From positions 1-64,000 of the forward strand of contig NZ_JAJUWT010000015.1 of assembly GCF_021390395.1 (NCBI RefSeq): a DNA stretch of 64,000 nt. The letters are read 5' to 3'. This document shows positions 63,238 through 64,000 of this stretch, piece after piece. The notes beneath the pieces were generated by a model. That model saw only the letters and a list, made by a program, of their open reading frames with translations. It was not told the origin of the DNA and searched no databases. Position numbers and translations under genes: made by a program. Source of the DNA: Saccharothrix sp. S26 (GTDB taxonomy: Bacteria; Actinomycetota; Actinomycetes; Mycobacteriales; Pseudonocardiaceae). How positions within the stretch are numbered: position 1 is the first letter of the stretch; every line of letters starts with the position of its first letter.

Positions 63238-64000
63238 ATGACCAGCGGCAAGAAGACGAAGGCCGCGCGCTCCAGCGTTGCGGCGGCGCGCTCCTCGGTG
63301 GTGGCCAAGAAGCCGAAGCCGTGGGGGACCATCATCGCGGTGGTAGCCGTGCTGGCCCTGGCCGGCACCGTGTTCGGCTACGCGTTCTCGCAGATCTCGG
63401 AGCAGAACGCGAAGGAAGAGGCGCTCGCCCAGTGGACGCCGTCCGAGGAGAACAAGGACCCCTCGGACAAGATCGCGGGCGTGGTGAAGGTCGAGTACGA
63501 GGCGAGCAAGCACGTCGACGCCGCGCAGCGGGTCGCCTACGACCAGTCGCCGCCCTTCGGCGGTCCGCACGACAACGTGTGGGCCGACTGCACCGGCACG
63601 GTCTACGACAAGGCCGTCCGCAACGAGAACATGGTCCACCCGCTGGAGCACGGCGCGGTGTGGATCACGTACAACCCGGACCAGGTCAGCGGTGAGGCGC
63701 TGGACAAGCTGAAGGCGCGCGCCGACGGCCAGCCGTTCACCATGCTGTCGCCCTACCCCGGCTTGGACAAGCCGATCTCGCTGCAGTCGTGGGGCCACCA
63801 GCTCAAGCTCGAGAGCGCCGACGACGAGCGCATCGACCAGTTCATCCAGTCGCTGCGGCGCAACCAGTACACCTACCCGGAGGTCGGCGCGTCCTGCGAG
63901 TCGCCGAACTTCGACGTGGCCAACCCGCCCGCGTTCGTGGCGGAGGCCCCCGGCCCCGACGCCGTCCCGATGACCGGCGGCAGCGACGCGGCCACGCAGG
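63238..64000 (+). CDS. DUF3105 membrane-anchored protein (3' end beyond window)
   Basis: 254 complete codons are visible and the frame is still open at base 64000. A basic Lys/Ser/Ala-rich N-terminus (TSGKKTKAARSSVAAARSS) precedes one transmembrane helix (WGTIIAVVAVLALAGTVFGY). The outer domain has YDQSPPFGGPHDNVWADCTG, NMVHPLEHGAVWITYNPDQV and ISLQSWGHQLKLES, the diagnostic DUF3105 motifs with conserved His and Cys. GAGGCGGAC precedes the ATG. Function not established; in actinobacteria it is often followed by a DUF305 gene, which cannot be checked here. Confidence 0.9.
   Translation, partial: MTSGKKTKAARSSVAAARSSVVAKKPKPWGTIIAVVAVLALAGTVFGYAFSQISEQNAKEEALAQWTPSEENKDPSDKIAGVVKVEYEASKHVDAAQRVAYDQSPPFGGPHDNVWADCTGTVYDKAVRNENMVHPLEHGAVWITYNPDQVSGEALDKLKARADGQPFTMLSPYPGLDKPISLQSWGHQLKLESADDERIDQFIQSLRRNQYTYPEVGASCESPNFDVANPPAFVAEAPGPDAVPMTGGSDAATQ

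Overview
The window is very GC-rich DNA with strong third-position GC bias and frequent GTG starts. The gene order matches a high-GC actinomycete, most likely a Pseudonocardiales member of the Saccharothrix/Lentzea/Actinosynnema type. That assignment is inferred from gene content and synteny; no 16S gene is present. The minus-strand order argS-lysA-hom-thrC-thrB-rho-rpmE-prfA-prmC-sua5-wecA-atpI-like-atpBEFHAGD(C)-DUF2550, with murA, a PduO-type adenosyltransferase and nucS farther along, follows the Mycobacterium tuberculosis Rv1292-Rv1321 neighbourhood as I remember it. The core is therefore ancestral, with accessory genes inserted.

Region by region. 0-6.5 kb: small hydrolases, an acetyltransferase, a zinc-ribbon gene, a lipoprotein, a double 3-hydroxyacyl-CoA dehydrogenase, and two tandem-repeat arrays. 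6.5-10.4 kb: a PTS-type dihydroxyacetone kinase operon (dhaK-dhaL-dhaM, DhaM fused to HPr) divergent from an iron-siderophore binding lipoprotein with an iron-box-like site, then a repeat-rich intergenic segment. 10.4-15.7 kb: aldehyde dehydrogenase, lipoproteins and a sodium/solute symporter with a small membrane partner. 15.9-22.7 kb: a same-strand accessory cluster read nucS, then a cyclase-like/cNMP-binding/TIR protein, then a STAND NTPase, then a Y RNA with a circularly permuted tRNA-like module, then the Ro60 orthologue Rsr. 22.8-35.5 kb: permease, NUDIX, crotonase, GlxA-type regulator, meaA (ethylmalonyl-CoA mutase type), murA, cobalamin adenosyltransferase, two HxlR regulators and an imine-reductase-like enzyme. 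35.6-44.8 kb: the F1Fo ATP synthase genes, interrupted between atpD and atpC by an opposite-strand IclR gene and a strong bidirectional terminator. 45-56.4 kb: cell-envelope, tRNA-modification and translation-termination genes, lipoamide dehydrogenase and rho. 56.7-63 kb: a compact aspartate-family operon (argS-lysA-hom-thrC-thrB). 63.2 kb to the end: a DUF3105 membrane protein running off the window.

The most unusual locus is 17.5-21.9 kb. One polypeptide joins a class III cyclase-like domain, a well-preserved cyclic-nucleotide-binding domain, a second degenerate one, and a TIR domain that keeps the putative catalytic glutamate. It overlaps by 20 bp a STAND NTPase carrying a short N-terminal VQAG motif like those of amyloid-signalling NLR-like proteins. 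The layout suggests a nucleotide-triggered abortive immune module comparable to Pycsar but with sensor and effector in one chain. The neighbouring Rsr/Y RNA pair is a clear RNA-quality-control module. Several tandem-repeat families (22, 16 and about 19 bp) sit exactly at gene 3' ends, mostly between convergent genes.
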